Assembly (NCBI RefSeq): GCF_019218295.1
Contig: NZ_JAHUZF010000006.1
Coordinates: forward strand, 1,178,001-1,242,000
Source of the DNA: Maritimibacter sp. DP1N21-5
Lineage (GTDB): Bacteria; Pseudomonadota; Alphaproteobacteria; Rhodobacterales; Rhodobacteraceae
Reading direction: 5' to 3'
DNA length: 64,000 nt
Shown here: positions 46,444 through 56,359 of the stretch, in pieces
Layout: every line of letters starts with the position of its first letter
Position numbering within the stretch: the stretch's first letter is position 1
The notes under the pieces: model-generated
What the model was told of the DNA's origin: nothing
What the model saw: the letters and a program-made list of their open reading frames with translations, nothing else
The model's database searches: none
Position numbers and translations under genes: made by a program

Positions 46444-47100
46444 CTAGTTCGCCGTCACGGCCATCTCGGGCGTGCCGCCCAGGGCCACGATGATCTGGCT
46501 CGCCCGATCCCGCAAGTCCGTCGTGCTTTCGGCGTCCTGCAGGAGCGCCTGAAGGCGGGCCATCGCTGCCTCGGCATCGCCCATCTCGAGCTCGGCGAGC
46601 GCCATCTGTTCCTCGGCCAGCGTTCGGAAGGGCGCACCGGCTGCACTCAGCGGTTCGAGCGCGTCGAGCTTCGCCGCCGGCGTCATAGGTCCGTCCGCGA
46701 GCGCCACGCGCTTCATGGTGGCCAGGTCGCGATAAAGCGCCGGATATTCCGCGTTGTTTTCGATATCGGCGAGAAGCGCGTCCGCCGTCGCCGGGTCTTC
46801 GCTTTCGGCGGCCTTGATCAAACCCAGCACGGCCTGCGCGTCACCGGTCGCCGGCACCGCGTCGAGCGCCGAGGTCCGGGCTTCGGTCGTGTCGGATTCC
46901 ACGGCGGCGAGGATCGCGTCGCCGGTCGCCTGCGCTTCCCGGGCTTCGCGTGCGCCGAGGAACTCGTTGACTGCCGCGCCGCCGACGATGACGATCACAC
47001 CAAGCGCGCCGATCCAGCCCCATTTGCGGAAGGCCGCAAAAAGCTTGTCGCGGCGCACCTCTTCGGTCACCTCATCAATGAAACTGTCGGGATTGCTCAA
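46444..47100 (-). CDS. YfgM-like tetratricopeptide membrane protein
   Basis: 218 residues. A cytoplasmic start (SFIDEVTEEVRRDKLFAAFRKWG) leads to one membrane segment (about 29-46) and a periplasmic helical repeat domain (DPATADALLADIENNAEYPALYRDLATMKRVAL, EEQMALAELEMGDAEAAMARLQALL). YfgM works with the periplasmic chaperone system beside SecYEG. Its position upstream of bamB agrees. Repeat helices are visible but degenerate. Confidence 0.88.
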   Translation of the reverse strand: MSNPDSFIDEVTEEVRRDKLFAAFRKWGWIGALGVIVIVGGAAVNEFLGAREAREAQATGDAILAAVESDTTEARTSALDAVPATGDAQAVLGLIKAAESEDPATADALLADIENNAEYPALYRDLATMKRVALADGPMTPAAKLDALEPLSAAGAPFRTLAEEQMALAELEMGDAEAAMARLQALLQDAESTTDLRDRASQIIVALGGTPEMAVTAN

Positions 47101-47218
47101 ATCCTCGGCCTCCGCCGCCTCTGCCGCACCTTTTGTTGCCTCTCTTTAGCCCGAAGCCCCAAGCTTTGCCAAGGGCCGGGGCTATGGGTTGTGAGCAATC
47201 GGGAAAAATGATCCAAAT

Positions 47219-47248
47219 CTTCATGAAAGCCGAATTACGGTCATGAAG
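47219..47248. promoter_or_regulatory. CTTCATGA-N14-TCATGAAG dyad upstream of the RND operon
   Basis: Perfect eight-base arms separated by 14 bases; each arm also contains the palindrome TCATGA. The two boxes are 22 bp apart centre to centre, two helical turns. It sits 70 bp before the membrane-fusion-protein gene in a 217-bp divergent gap. It could bind a repressor of efflux, but no regulator gene is adjacent. Confidence 0.5.
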
Positions 47249-47317
47249 GCGCTTGTGGCCTGATCCACCGCGTCCTATCTCGATGACAATTGTACCAGAT
47301 GGGGAAACTGGGGACAG

Positions 47318-48436
47318 ATGCGACCGATCCCGATCCTGACCGCGCTCCTGACGGTCACCGTGCTGTTTCTTCTCGTGTTCCAGCGTGAATGGGTGCGCGA
47401 CCTGATCGGCACCTCCGGGCCTGACGCGACCATCGAAACCGTCTCGGACGCGCCAGACGCGGCCGAGGACGCACATGTCGTTTCGGTCGTGGCGCAGCGC
47501 TCCTCCGCACAGGAAATCGACAGTGCGGTTCTCCTCCGGGGTGAGACGCAGGCCAACCGAGAGGTGGCGCTCATGGCCGAAACCGCCGGGCGCGTCGTGT
47601 CGTCCCCCATCGCCAAGGGCGCTGAAGTGGCCCAGGGTGATCTCCTGTGCGAACTCGATCCCGGCACCAAGGATGTCGCGCTTGCTCAGGCGCAGGCGAC
47701 GCTCGCGGAAGCGGAACGCAACCTCGCAAATGCGGAAAGCCTGTCGCAAGACGGATTCGCGGCCGAAACCCGCGTTCTTGCCGCCCGCACCGCCCGCGAA
47801 TCCGCGCAGGCCGCCGTGGCACAGGCCGAACGCGCACTCGCCGACACCCGCATCACCGCGCCCTTCCCCGGCGTTCTGGAAACCGACACCGCCGAAATCG
47901 GAAGTCTCCTGCAACCCGGATCGCCCTGTGCGACTCTCGTCGATCTCTCTTCGATCAAGCTCGTGGGCTATGTGGCCGAAGCCGACATCACCCGCGTGTC
48001 CGAGGGTTCGACCGTCGGCGCCCGTCTTTCAACCGGACAGGAGGTCATGGGCAACGTGAGCTTCGTCGGTCGCTCCGCCGATGCCGTGACCCGCACCTTC
48101 CGCATCGAGGCCCGCGTGCCCAATCCGGACATGGCCATTCGTGCCGGCCAGACGGCGGATATCCTGATCCAGACAGCGGGTCGGACCGCCCATCTGGTGC
48201 CGCAATCCGCCCTGACCCTGAACGATGACGGCGACCTCGGCGTGCGCGTCGTCGGCGAAGGCACGACCCCGGATGAAACCGTCGCGCGTTTCGCGCCGGT
48301 CGATCTGATCCGCGACACCCTCGACGGGGTCTGGGTCGCCGGACTGCCCGAGGAAACAGCGGTCATCGTGGTCGGTCAGGATTATGTCGTCGACGGTGTT
48401 GCGATCGACGTCACCTATCGGGAGCCGGGGCTGTGA
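47318..48436 (+). CDS. RND efflux periplasmic adaptor (membrane fusion protein)
   Basis: 372 residues. An N-terminal anchor (ILTALLTVTVLFLLVF), a biotinyl-lipoyl half (RGETQANREVALMAETAGRVVSSPIAKGAEVAQGDLLCELD), a coiled-coil hairpin (AQAQATLAEAERNLANAESL) and the closing ADTRITAPFPGVLETDTAEIGSLLQPG. It joins the inner-membrane pump to an outer-membrane channel, which is not encoded nearby. GTGA overlap with the next gene couples translation. Confidence 0.93.
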   Translation: MRPIPILTALLTVTVLFLLVFQREWVRDLIGTSGPDATIETVSDAPDAAEDAHVVSVVAQRSSAQEIDSAVLLRGETQANREVALMAETAGRVVSSPIAKGAEVAQGDLLCELDPGTKDVALAQAQATLAEAERNLANAESLSQDGFAAETRVLAARTARESAQAAVAQAERALADTRITAPFPGVLETDTAEIGSLLQPGSPCATLVDLSSIKLVGYVAEADITRVSEGSTVGARLSTGQEVMGNVSFVGRSADAVTRTFRIEARVPNPDMAIRAGQTADILIQTAGRTAHLVPQSALTLNDDGDLGVRVVGEGTTPDETVARFAPVDLIRDTLDGVWVAGLPEETAVIVVGQDYVVDGVAIDVTYREPGL

Positions 48437-51400
48437 CCGGTATGGTCGACTGGGCCGCATCCCGTGCGCGGATGGTCATCGCCTTCATCTTCCTGTCGCT
48501 GACGGCAGGGATCGCCGCCTATGTGGGCCTGCCGAAAGAAGGCGAGCCCGACATCGAAATCCCGGCGCTTTTCGTCTCGGTCCCCTTCCCCGGCATTTCC
48601 GCCGCTGACAGCGAGAACCTCCTCGTCCGCGTGATGGAAAGCGAGCTCGCCGATATCGACGGGCTCAAGACCATGACGGGCACGGCGGCTGAGAACTACG
48701 GCGGCGTCGCGCTCGAGTTCGAGTTCGGCTGGGACAAGACCAAGGTCATCGCCGACGTCCGCGACGCCATGAACGCGGCGGAAGCGCGCTTTCCGTCGGG
48801 GGCCGACAAGTATTCGGTCAACGAGATCAACTTTTCCGAGTTCCCGATCCTCATCGTGAATTTCACGGGCGACGTTCCGGAACGGATGCTCGTGCGCCTC
48901 GCCAAGGAGGTGCAGGACCAGATCGAGGGCATGGACGCGGTCCTCGAGGCGCAGCTCACGGGTTCGCGGGACGAGATGATGGAAGTCCTCATCGACCCCC
49001 TGAAGCTCGAAGCCTACAACGTGACGGCGGGCGAATTGATCAATGTGGTGGTCAACAACAACCAGTTGATCGCCGCAGGCCAGATCACGACCCCCACCGG
49101 CGCCACGGCGATCAAGATCCCTTCGAGCTTCTCGGAGGTCGCCGATATCTACGCGCTTCCCGTTAAGGTGAACGGAGACAGCGTGGTGACGCTGGGCGAT
49201 CTTGCCAGCATCCGCCTGACCTTTGAGGACCGGGCCGGCACCGCGCGGTTCAACGGTGACACCACGGTCGCGCTACAGGTGGTGAAACGGAAGGGCTTCA
49301 ACCTCATCGACACGGTGACCGAGGTGAAGGCTGCGGTCGAGGAGGCACAGACCGACTGGCCCGAGCCGCTGCGCGATGCGGTTGACGTTCGCTTCTCCAA
49401 CGACCAGAGCCACATGGTCTCCTCCATGGTGAGTCAGCTCGAAGGCTCGGTCATCACCGCCATCGCGCTCGTCATGATCGTAGTTCTGGCCTCCCTCGGC
49501 ATGCGTTCGGCGCTGCTCGTGGGCTTCGCGATCCCGACCTCGTTCCTGCTCACCTTCGCGCTCTTCGCGGTGCTGGGCGTCGCGATCAACAACATCGTCA
49601 TGTTCGGCCTGATCCTGGCCGTCGGGATGCTGGTCGACGGGGCCATCGTGGTCGTGGAATACGCCGACAAGCGGATTTCCGAAGGCGTGGGCCCCATGTC
49701 AGCCTATACGGAAGCCGCCAAGCGGATGTTCTGGCCCATCGTGTCCTCGACCGCGACGACGCTCTGCGCCTTTCTGCCGATGCTCTTCTGGCCCGGCATT
49801 CCCGGCGAGTTCATGGGGATGCTGCCGCGCACCATCATCTATGTCCTGAGTGCGTCCCTTCTTGTGGCGCTCATCTATCTGCCGGTGATGGGCGGCGTCG
49901 CGGGGCGCCTGTCGCGCTCGCTCGAACAGGCGAGCCGGCACCTGCGCGGCTGGCCGATCTGGCTCCGGCTCGGGCTTACCGTCGCGGCCGCGGCGGCGCT
50001 CTTCGTCTCCGCCTTGCAACTTGCCAATCCTGACTATGTCTTCGGTCCCGCCGGTAACCCGTTGACGGGCGTCGCGGCCATGGCGCCCGGCATCGTAGCC
50101 TTCATCGCCTTCGCCCTCGCCACCACCATCCTCATGGACAGCGTGAAGCCCCGCCGCGCACCGAAACCGCCCCGGGGCGGGCATCGACGCACCGGTTTCG
50201 GCGTGGTCATCCAAGGCATCGTCGGAAACCCGATCATGCCCGTGGTGACCATTCTGGGGGTCATCGCGCTCGTCGTCGGGATCGGAATGGACTTCGGACG
50301 CAACTCCAAGGGGGTGGAGTTCTTTGCGGACACCGCGCCCGAAACGGGAGTCGTCTACGTCCGGGGGCGCGGCAACCTCTCGGTCGAGGAAAAGGACGCC
50401 ATGGTCGCACAGGTCGAGGAGATCGTACTCTCCACGCCCGGCATCAAGAACGCCTTCGCCTTTGCCGGGGAAGGCGGTCTCAACCAGAACACCGGTGGTG
50501 CGGCCGGGCCACGCGACCAGATCGGGCAGGTTCAGATCGAGATCGCGACCTTCGAGGACCGCCCCTTCTACACCGAGGAGGCCAAGCTTCTGGGGTTCAT
50601 TCCCTATACACGCACAGTGCGCGACGACGCCTATGACGGAAAGGTCGTGCTCGAGGTGCTCAAGGACCGGCTGGCCGACCTTAGCGGCATCCAGACCGAG
50701 GTCATCGGCGTCGCGGGTGGTCCGGCCTCGACCAAGCCCGTCCATCTGCGCCTCAAAGGCGACGACTGGGACACGCTTCTGGCGACGACCGCGAAGACGA
50801 ACGACTTCATGACGGGCCTGCCCGGGCTCGAACTCGTCGAAGACACCCGCCCCCTGCCCGGCATCGACTGGGAAATGGACATCGACGTGGAAGAGGCCGG
50901 CCGTTACGGGACCGACGTCGCCACGGTGGGCGGCATGGTGCAACTCGTGACGACGGGGCTGCTGCTCGACACGATGCGAATCGACGGCTCGGACGAAGAA
51001 ATTGAAATCCGGGTGCGGTTTCCCGAAGCCGACCGGACACTCGCCACCCTCGACACCCTGCGCGTGCGCACGCAGGAAGGGCTCGTGCCGATCTCAAACT
51101 TCGTGGAACGCCGTGCGGTGCCGACCCTCGCCCAGATCGACCGGATCGATCAGGCGCGCTATTTCGACGTGAAGGCGGCGGTGACCCCGGACCTCGTGGT
51201 GCTCACGGGTCCGGAAACGGACCGCGTCCTCCCCCTGACCGAAGCCGACAGGATCATTGCCGCCTCCGACACCCCCGACGAGTGGCGCAAAACCCCGGTC
51301 ACCGCGACCGAGCGGATCGGTCAGATCGAAAACTGGCTCGACTCGGGCGTGCTGCCGCCCGGCATCGACTATGAATGGGCGGGCGACTTCGCGGACCAGT

Positions 51401-52245
51401 CAGAGTCGACCGCCTTCCTGGGGCAGGCCTTCGCCGGCGCGCTGTTTCTGATGTTCATCATCCTGCTTGCGCAGTTCAACTCGTTTTACAACTCGGTCCT
51501 CGTGCTGCTCGCCGTGGTGCTCTCCACCGCCGGCGTGCTCTTCGGCATGCTCGTCATGGGCCAGCCCTTCTCGGTCATCATGACGGGCACCGGGGTCGTG
51601 GCCCTGGCCGGGATCGTGGTGAACAACAACATCGTGCTCATCGACACCTACCAGGACTACGCCCGCTACATGCCCCGGATCGAGGCCATCGTGCGCACCG
51701 CCGAGGACCGCATCCGCCCGGTGCTTCTGACCACCATCACCACCATGGCGGGCCTCGCCCCGATGATGTTCGGCCTGTCCTTCGACTTCATCGGCGGTGG
51801 CTATTCGGTCAATGCGCCAACCGCGCTCTGGTGGGTCCAGCTTGCCACTGCGGTCGTCTTCGGCCTTGGCATCGCGACGATCCTGACACTGGTCTTTACG
51901 CCCTCCATGCTCGCCCTCCGGGTCTGGCTCGGCGTCGGCGCATATCAGAGCTACGCACGGCTCAAGTCCATGAGCTGGGGCAAATCCTCCCGCACCGCGC
52001 GCGACCTCGCGCTCAACAAACAGGCCAAGCGCACACGGATCGACGAAATCCAGTGGGACTTCGACGAGACGCCTCTTGAGACGGATAGCGGCGACAGCGC
52101 GCCGACGGCCGACGAGCTGGACGTGCTGCTCGCCGCCCGCCGCGATGCGACCGGGACCGCGGTGGAGGGTCCGCCAGAGCCAAACGACCTGCCTGACGAC
52201 AGGGCCGAAGACGACAAACCCGGCGACATCAAAGCCGCCGAGTGA
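48433..52245 (+). CDS. RND-family efflux pump, unusually long
   Basis: 1,270 residues against about 1,030 for common RND pumps. GTG start overlaps the adaptor stop by four bases; ATG 48442 is an alternative. Standard parts are the N-terminal PKEGEPDIEIPALFVSVPFPG, the proton-relay region ALILAVGMLVDGAIVVVEYADK with Asp, and GVVALAGIVVNNNIVLIDTY in the second half. The excess length lies in a roughly 100-residue insert at about 505-600 with two extra hydrophobic stretches (GLTVAAAAALFVSAL and AMAPGIVAFIAFALATTIL) and an acidic C-terminal tail of about 95 residues. Substrate unknown. Confidence 0.92.
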   Translation: MTGMVDWAASRARMVIAFIFLSLTAGIAAYVGLPKEGEPDIEIPALFVSVPFPGISAADSENLLVRVMESELADIDGLKTMTGTAAENYGGVALEFEFGWDKTKVIADVRDAMNAAEARFPSGADKYSVNEINFSEFPILIVNFTGDVPERMLVRLAKEVQDQIEGMDAVLEAQLTGSRDEMMEVLIDPLKLEAYNVTAGELINVVVNNNQLIAAGQITTPTGATAIKIPSSFSEVADIYALPVKVNGDSVVTLGDLASIRLTFEDRAGTARFNGDTTVALQVVKRKGFNLIDTVTEVKAAVEEAQTDWPEPLRDAVDVRFSNDQSHMVSSMVSQLEGSVITAIALVMIVVLASLGMRSALLVGFAIPTSFLLTFALFAVLGVAINNIVMFGLILAVGMLVDGAIVVVEYADKRISEGVGPMSAYTEAAKRMFWPIVSSTATTLCAFLPMLFWPGIPGEFMGMLPRTIIYVLSASLLVALIYLPVMGGVAGRLSRSLEQASRHLRGWPIWLRLGLTVAAAAALFVSALQLANPDYVFGPAGNPLTGVAAMAPGIVAFIAFALATTILMDSVKPRRAPKPPRGGHRRTGFGVVIQGIVGNPIMPVVTILGVIALVVGIGMDFGRNSKGVEFFADTAPETGVVYVRGRGNLSVEEKDAMVAQVEEIVLSTPGIKNAFAFAGEGGLNQNTGGAAGPRDQIGQVQIEIATFEDRPFYTEEAKLLGFIPYTRTVRDDAYDGKVVLEVLKDRLADLSGIQTEVIGVAGGPASTKPVHLRLKGDDWDTLLATTAKTNDFMTGLPGLELVEDTRPLPGIDWEMDIDVEEAGRYGTDVATVGGMVQLVTTGLLLDTMRIDGSDEEIEIRVRFPEADRTLATLDTLRVRTQEGLVPISNFVERRAVPTLAQIDRIDQARYFDVKAAVTPDLVVLTGPETDRVLPLTEADRIIAASDTPDEWRKTPVTATERIGQIENWLDSGVLPPGIDYEWAGDFADQSESTAFLGQAFAGALFLMFIILLAQFNSFYNSVLVLLAVVLSTAGVLFGMLVMGQPFSVIMTGTGVVALAGIVVNNNIVLIDTYQDYARYMPRIEAIVRTAEDRIRPVLLTTITTMAGLAPMMFGLSFDFIGGGYSVNAPTALWWVQLATAVVFGLGIATILTLVFTPSMLALRVWLGVGAYQSYARLKSMSWGKSSRTARDLALNKQAKRTRIDEIQWDFDETPLETDSGDSAPTADELDVLLAARRDATGTAVEGPPEPNDLPDDRAEDDKPGDIKAAE

Positions 52246-52254
52246 CCGTGCTCT

Positions 52255-52340
52255 TCACTGCTTCCTAAATACCTTGGGGGTGTGGGGGCAAAGCCCCCAC
52301 GATCGTGGGGGTGCGGGGGCGGAGCCCCCGCCCCGGTCGG
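52255..52340 (-). repeat. Dispersed two-hairpin repeat, copy C (reverse)
   Basis: Read on the minus strand: hairpins GGGGGC/GCCCCC and GTGGGGGC/GCCCCCAC, then ACACCCCCAAGGTATTTAGGAAGCAGTGAAGA. Same arrangement and tail as copies A (26291) and B (34388). It lies between converging efflux and ABC transporter genes. Confidence 0.75.
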
Positions 52341-52373
52341 ATGGCGCGAAGCGACATTCGAGACCCGGACACT

Positions 52374-54245
52374 TCAGGCCGCGTCTTCCTCTTCCTCGGC
52401 CAGTTGCCGCGCCCACATGGCGGCGTATTTCCCGTGCAGCGCGAGAAGCTCCTCATGCCGCCCTTCCTCGCGCACGATGCCGTTCTCCAGCACCACGATC
52501 CGGTCGGCATCGGCAATGGTCGACAGGCGGTGCGCGATGATCAGGACCGTACGCCCGACGCCCATCGCCTTCAGGCTCAACTGGATGTCGCGCTCGGTCT
52601 CGGTGTCGAGCGCCGAGGTCGCCTCGTCCAGAAGCAGGATCGGCGGGTTCTTCAGAAGCGTCCGCGCGATCCCCACGCGCTGCTTCTCGCCGCCAGAGAG
52701 CTTCAGCCCGCGCTCGCCCACTGGCGTGTCGTACCCTTCGGGCAGGCTCATGACGAAGTCGTGGATCTTCGCCGCCTTCGCCACCGCCTCGATCTCGGCA
52801 AAGCTCGCGCCCTCGCGCCCATAGGCGATGTTGTAGCGGATCGTGTCGTTGAAGAGCACGGTGTCCTGCGGCACGACGCCGATCGACTTGTGCAGGCTCT
52901 CCTGCGTCACGTCGCGGATATCCTGCCCGTCGATCCGGATCGCCCCGCCGGTCACGTCGTAGAAACGGAAGAGGAGCCGCCCTATGGTCGACTTCCCCGA
53001 CCCCGAGGGGCCGACGATGGCGACGGTTTCGCCAGCCGCCGCCCGGATCGTCACGTCATGCAGGATGGGCCGCGCCGGATCATAGGAGAAGCAGACCTCG
53101 TCCAGTTCCACCGCGCCGCCTTTCACGTCCAGATCCGGCGCGCCGGGTTTGTCCGTCACCTCGGCGGGCTGTTCCAGCAGGTCGAACATCTCGGCCATGT
53201 CCACCAGCGCCTGGCGGATCTCGCGGTAGACCGACCCCAGGAAATTGAGCGGCATGGTGATCTGGATCATGTAGGCGTTGACCATGACGAAATCGCCGGT
53301 CGACAGCTGGCCGTTCTGCACCCCGACCGCCGCCAGCACCATGACGGCCACGAGCCCGATGGTGATGATCAGGCTTTGCCCGGCATTGAGGAAGGCGAGC
53401 GACTGGCTCGTCTTCACGGCGGCCGTCTCGTAGCCCGCCATCGACTGGTCATAGCGCGTGGCTTCGCGCTCGGCGGCCCCGAAATACTTGACCGTCTCGT
53501 AGTTCAGAAGACTGTCGATCGCCTTCTGGTTCGCTTGCGTGTCCTCGTCGTTCATCTGCTTGCGCAGCTTCACCCGCCATTCCGTCACCGCGAAGGTAAA
53601 GCGCACATAGACCGCGATGGTCGCCACGACGGCGACCACATACCAGACGTCGAAGAGCACGAAGAAGACGATCACGGTCAGGCCGAGCTGGATGAAGAGC
53701 GGCACGATGTTGAACAGGAGGAAGCGGAGAAGGAACTCGACGCCCTTCACGCCGCGCTCCATGATCCGCGACAGGCCCCCGGTCTTTCGCGTGATGTGAT
53801 AGCGCAGCGAGAGCGCATGGATATGGCGGAACGTCTCGATCGCCATCGCGCGCAGCGCCCGTTGCGCGACCTTCGCGAAGATCCAGTCCCGCCCCTGCGT
53901 GAGCCCGACGGACATGAACCGCGCCACGCCATAGGCAACGGTAAGCCCGATCGCGCCGATGGCCAGGAGCCAGGCGGGATTGTCCGAAGGCTCGCCGGTC
54001 AGCGCGTCGACCGCGGCCTTGTAGAAGAGCGGCGTAATGACGGTAATGATCTGGGACCCGGCCAGCATCGCAAGCGCCACGATGACGCGCAGACGCACCT
54101 CTCCCTCGCCCGGCTTGCCCTCTCGCGGCCAGAGATAGGGGGTCACCCGTTTGATCGTGCGCCAGCCCGACCCGGTCTGGCTCCCGTCGAGCCGGGCGTC
54201 GCTGACCGTCCGCCTGCCGCCGCCACTCCTGCCTCGCATCGCCAT
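52374..54245 (-). CDS. ATM1-type ABC half-transporter
   Basis: 623 residues. Six membrane segments in the first 320 residues (ALAMLAGSQIITVITPLFYKAAVDAL, LGLTVIVFFVLFDVWYVVAVVATIAVYVRF and others), then a nucleotide-binding domain with Walker A GPSGSGKST, signature LSGGEKQRVGIART and Walker B ILLLDEATSALD. The NYETVKYFGAAEREATRYD stretch is typical of the ATM1/HMT1 branch that exports glutathione-linked compounds for Fe-S assembly or metal tolerance. ATG 54245 and 54239 are both plausible; frame extends to 54320. Confidence 0.92.
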   Translation of the reverse strand: MAMRGRSGGGRRTVSDARLDGSQTGSGWRTIKRVTPYLWPREGKPGEGEVRLRVIVALAMLAGSQIITVITPLFYKAAVDALTGEPSDNPAWLLAIGAIGLTVAYGVARFMSVGLTQGRDWIFAKVAQRALRAMAIETFRHIHALSLRYHITRKTGGLSRIMERGVKGVEFLLRFLLFNIVPLFIQLGLTVIVFFVLFDVWYVVAVVATIAVYVRFTFAVTEWRVKLRKQMNDEDTQANQKAIDSLLNYETVKYFGAAEREATRYDQSMAGYETAAVKTSQSLAFLNAGQSLIITIGLVAVMVLAAVGVQNGQLSTGDFVMVNAYMIQITMPLNFLGSVYREIRQALVDMAEMFDLLEQPAEVTDKPGAPDLDVKGGAVELDEVCFSYDPARPILHDVTIRAAAGETVAIVGPSGSGKSTIGRLLFRFYDVTGGAIRIDGQDIRDVTQESLHKSIGVVPQDTVLFNDTIRYNIAYGREGASFAEIEAVAKAAKIHDFVMSLPEGYDTPVGERGLKLSGGEKQRVGIARTLLKNPPILLLDEATSALDTETERDIQLSLKAMGVGRTVLIIAHRLSTIADADRIVVLENGIVREEGRHEELLALHGKYAAMWARQLAEEEEDAA

Positions 54246-54356
54246 CCCCTGCGCCGTCCTGAAATCAGGGCGCGACCCTAGGCCGAACGCCGGGCATTGG
54301 CCAGAGGTAAGCACCGGCAATCTTCAGGGGGTCGCCTGTCATCGCGACGCATTGGC

Positions 54357-56225
54357 TTACTCGGCAGGCAGATCGAAGACCTGACCGGGGTAGATAAGGT
54401 CCGGATCGCGGATCCGGTCCCGGTTCGCCTCGAAGACCTGGACGTATTTGATGCCTTCGCCGTAGCGTTCGGTCGCGATGGCCCAGAGGGTCGACCCCGG
54501 CTGGACCGTGACGGCCACCACCGGCGGGCTGTCTGGAGCATCTTTCGGGTCGGGGGCGGCACCGGGCGCGCCGATCTCGGCGGTCGGCGGTTGCTGGGGT
54601 GCCCCGTCCGGGGGGTCTGCCGTCTCGGGGGCTGTCGCAGGGGACGCGGCCCCTTCGGCGGGTCCGTCCGGCGCGTCGGTCTCGGCGACAACCTGGGATT
54701 GGGTGGGGTCGGAAGATGCGTTCTCCGGGCTTTCCGTCGAAGCGGCCACGTCGGGCACCACTGGCTGCGGCACGGCCCCTGCGGGCGCGGCGCCGGTTCC
54801 GTCGGCGACGTCAGCGGCGGGGACCTCCACTTGACCGGTCGGGGCGGCCGCGCGCAGCATTTCGGGGTCTTCGCGCTTGAAGGGTGTTTCGACCCGCGAC
54901 AGGACCGCACCCCGCGCCGACAACTCGTCGGCCCGCAGCGTGTAGATCCCGGGTTCGATGTCGCCTTCGGTCAGGGACCAGCGCGCGCTTTCGTCTACCG
55001 GCGCATCGCCCAGAACGGCATTGTCCAGATACAGGCGCACCGTCGATCCCGGCGCGGCGCGCCCGGTCAGCGTCACGGCCCCGTCGTCCTCATAAGCGAT
55101 GGTGTCGATGGAGAGTGCAGGCACGGTCGCCGGGTCGTCCATCACCTTGATCCCGTCTCGATCCACCCTCAGGATGCGCGGCCCAGCCTGTGCCTCCTGC
55201 TCGGCGGGCGGCGGCTCGGACGGGGCGCCGGGCGTCGGCGGATCCGCCGGGGCGTCGGCCAAGTCGGTCGCTTCCGGGGCGGGCGCCGTCTCGGCGGCCA
55301 CTTCCAGCTCTGTGGGACCGCTCTCGGGCGCGGCGGGGGCGGACTGATCGACCGGTGGGGCGAGATCGGCTTGGGTCTCTTTGTCGGCGGTCATCCCGGC
55401 CGTCACGGTCTCCCCTTGGTCCGGCACCTCGTCCACACTGACCTCGTCCGGCGCGCTCGGTGCATCCGAGACGGCGGGCGCAGGCGGAGCCTCGGGCGTG
55501 GCCTCGGCGGGTGTGCTGGCCGGCGGCTCCCCGGAGGGCGACGCAAGTGCGATCTCGGTCTCTTTGGACGTGGGGTCCCCGTCTTCGGGCCCTGATGGCG
55601 CGGGCGACGCTTCTGCGATCTGCGGCATCGGCTCGACGATGAAGGTCGTCTCCGACATCGCCTGTTCGCCGCCGTCCCGCGATGCGGAGAGCTGGAGCAC
55701 CTGGGGTCGGTCGGTCATCTCCATGTCGAAGAGCGCGACGAAATTGCCGGCGGCGTCGGTCGCGGCCTCGGCGACCGGAATGCCATCGAGGAGGATCCGG
55801 ATCGCCGTGCCCGGCTCGGCGAAGCCCGCAACGACGGCCGACCCATCCGGCGCGACGCGCACGACGTCGAAATCGGGGGGCGTCATCGCCTCGGGCGCTG
55901 GAGGCTCGGCGGGCGCCGGGTCGGGGCTGTCGGCATCCGCCGTCGCTTCGTCGGGTTCCACCGGTGCCGGGGCCTCTGTGCCTTCCGCCACATCCGTGCC
56001 GTCAGACGTTTCCGGTTCCGCCGGGCTTTCGTCCGCCGCGACCTCGTCCTGCGGGGCGTCGTCGGCCTGTGCATCCGCGGTCGGTTCAGGGATGTCGGCC
56101 ACCGTCGCCGGATCGTCCGGTGTCTCGGGTCTCTCGTAGGTAGCGATAAGCCCGGCCAGAACGACGAGCGCCGCGGCGACACCGCCAAGCGCCCAACCGA
56201 GCCAGCCCCGTAGCAAGGCGATCAT
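54357..56225 (-). CDS. Large acidic/proline-rich membrane protein with C-terminal LysM
   Basis: 622 residues. A membrane anchor (about 4-30) precedes long low-complexity runs of Pro, Glu, Asp, Ala and Thr. Two Ig-like segments stand out (about 118-170, FDVVRVAPDGSAVVAGFAEPG; about 370-440, GAVTLTGRAAPGSTVRLYLDNAVLG). A LysM domain ends the protein (568-622, VTVQPGSTLWAIATERYGEG...DPDLIYPGQVFDLP). It probably spans the periplasm to the wall. GGGATAG precedes ATG 56225. Divergent from the LOG-family gene. Confidence 0.88.
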   Translation of the reverse strand: MIALLRGWLGWALGGVAAALVVLAGLIATYERPETPDDPATVADIPEPTADAQADDAPQDEVAADESPAEPETSDGTDVAEGTEAPAPVEPDEATADADSPDPAPAEPPAPEAMTPPDFDVVRVAPDGSAVVAGFAEPGTAIRILLDGIPVAEAATDAAGNFVALFDMEMTDRPQVLQLSASRDGGEQAMSETTFIVEPMPQIAEASPAPSGPEDGDPTSKETEIALASPSGEPPASTPAEATPEAPPAPAVSDAPSAPDEVSVDEVPDQGETVTAGMTADKETQADLAPPVDQSAPAAPESGPTELEVAAETAPAPEATDLADAPADPPTPGAPSEPPPAEQEAQAGPRILRVDRDGIKVMDDPATVPALSIDTIAYEDDGAVTLTGRAAPGSTVRLYLDNAVLGDAPVDESARWSLTEGDIEPGIYTLRADELSARGAVLSRVETPFKREDPEMLRAAAPTGQVEVPAADVADGTGAAPAGAVPQPVVPDVAASTESPENASSDPTQSQVVAETDAPDGPAEGAASPATAPETADPPDGAPQQPPTAEIGAPGAAPDPKDAPDSPPVVAVTVQPGSTLWAIATERYGEGIKYVQVFEANRDRIRDPDLIYPGQVFDLPAE

Positions 56226-56359
56226 GTCTATCCCTTTCCCCGTCCCCCGCTCCGGTTTCGGGCCCTCGAACAAGCCCCCGGAGCCCCGCTGTCGTCGCGG
56301 GTTGAGCGACCATAACAATCGGCCTATCACGGGTCAAAACACTTTCTTCAGAGGGTCAT

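Noticed and set aside
52305..54281. 658-codon plus-strand frame
   Set aside because: Antisense of the ATM1-type ABC gene; composition is His/Arg-rich as expected for a shadow in high-GC DNA.
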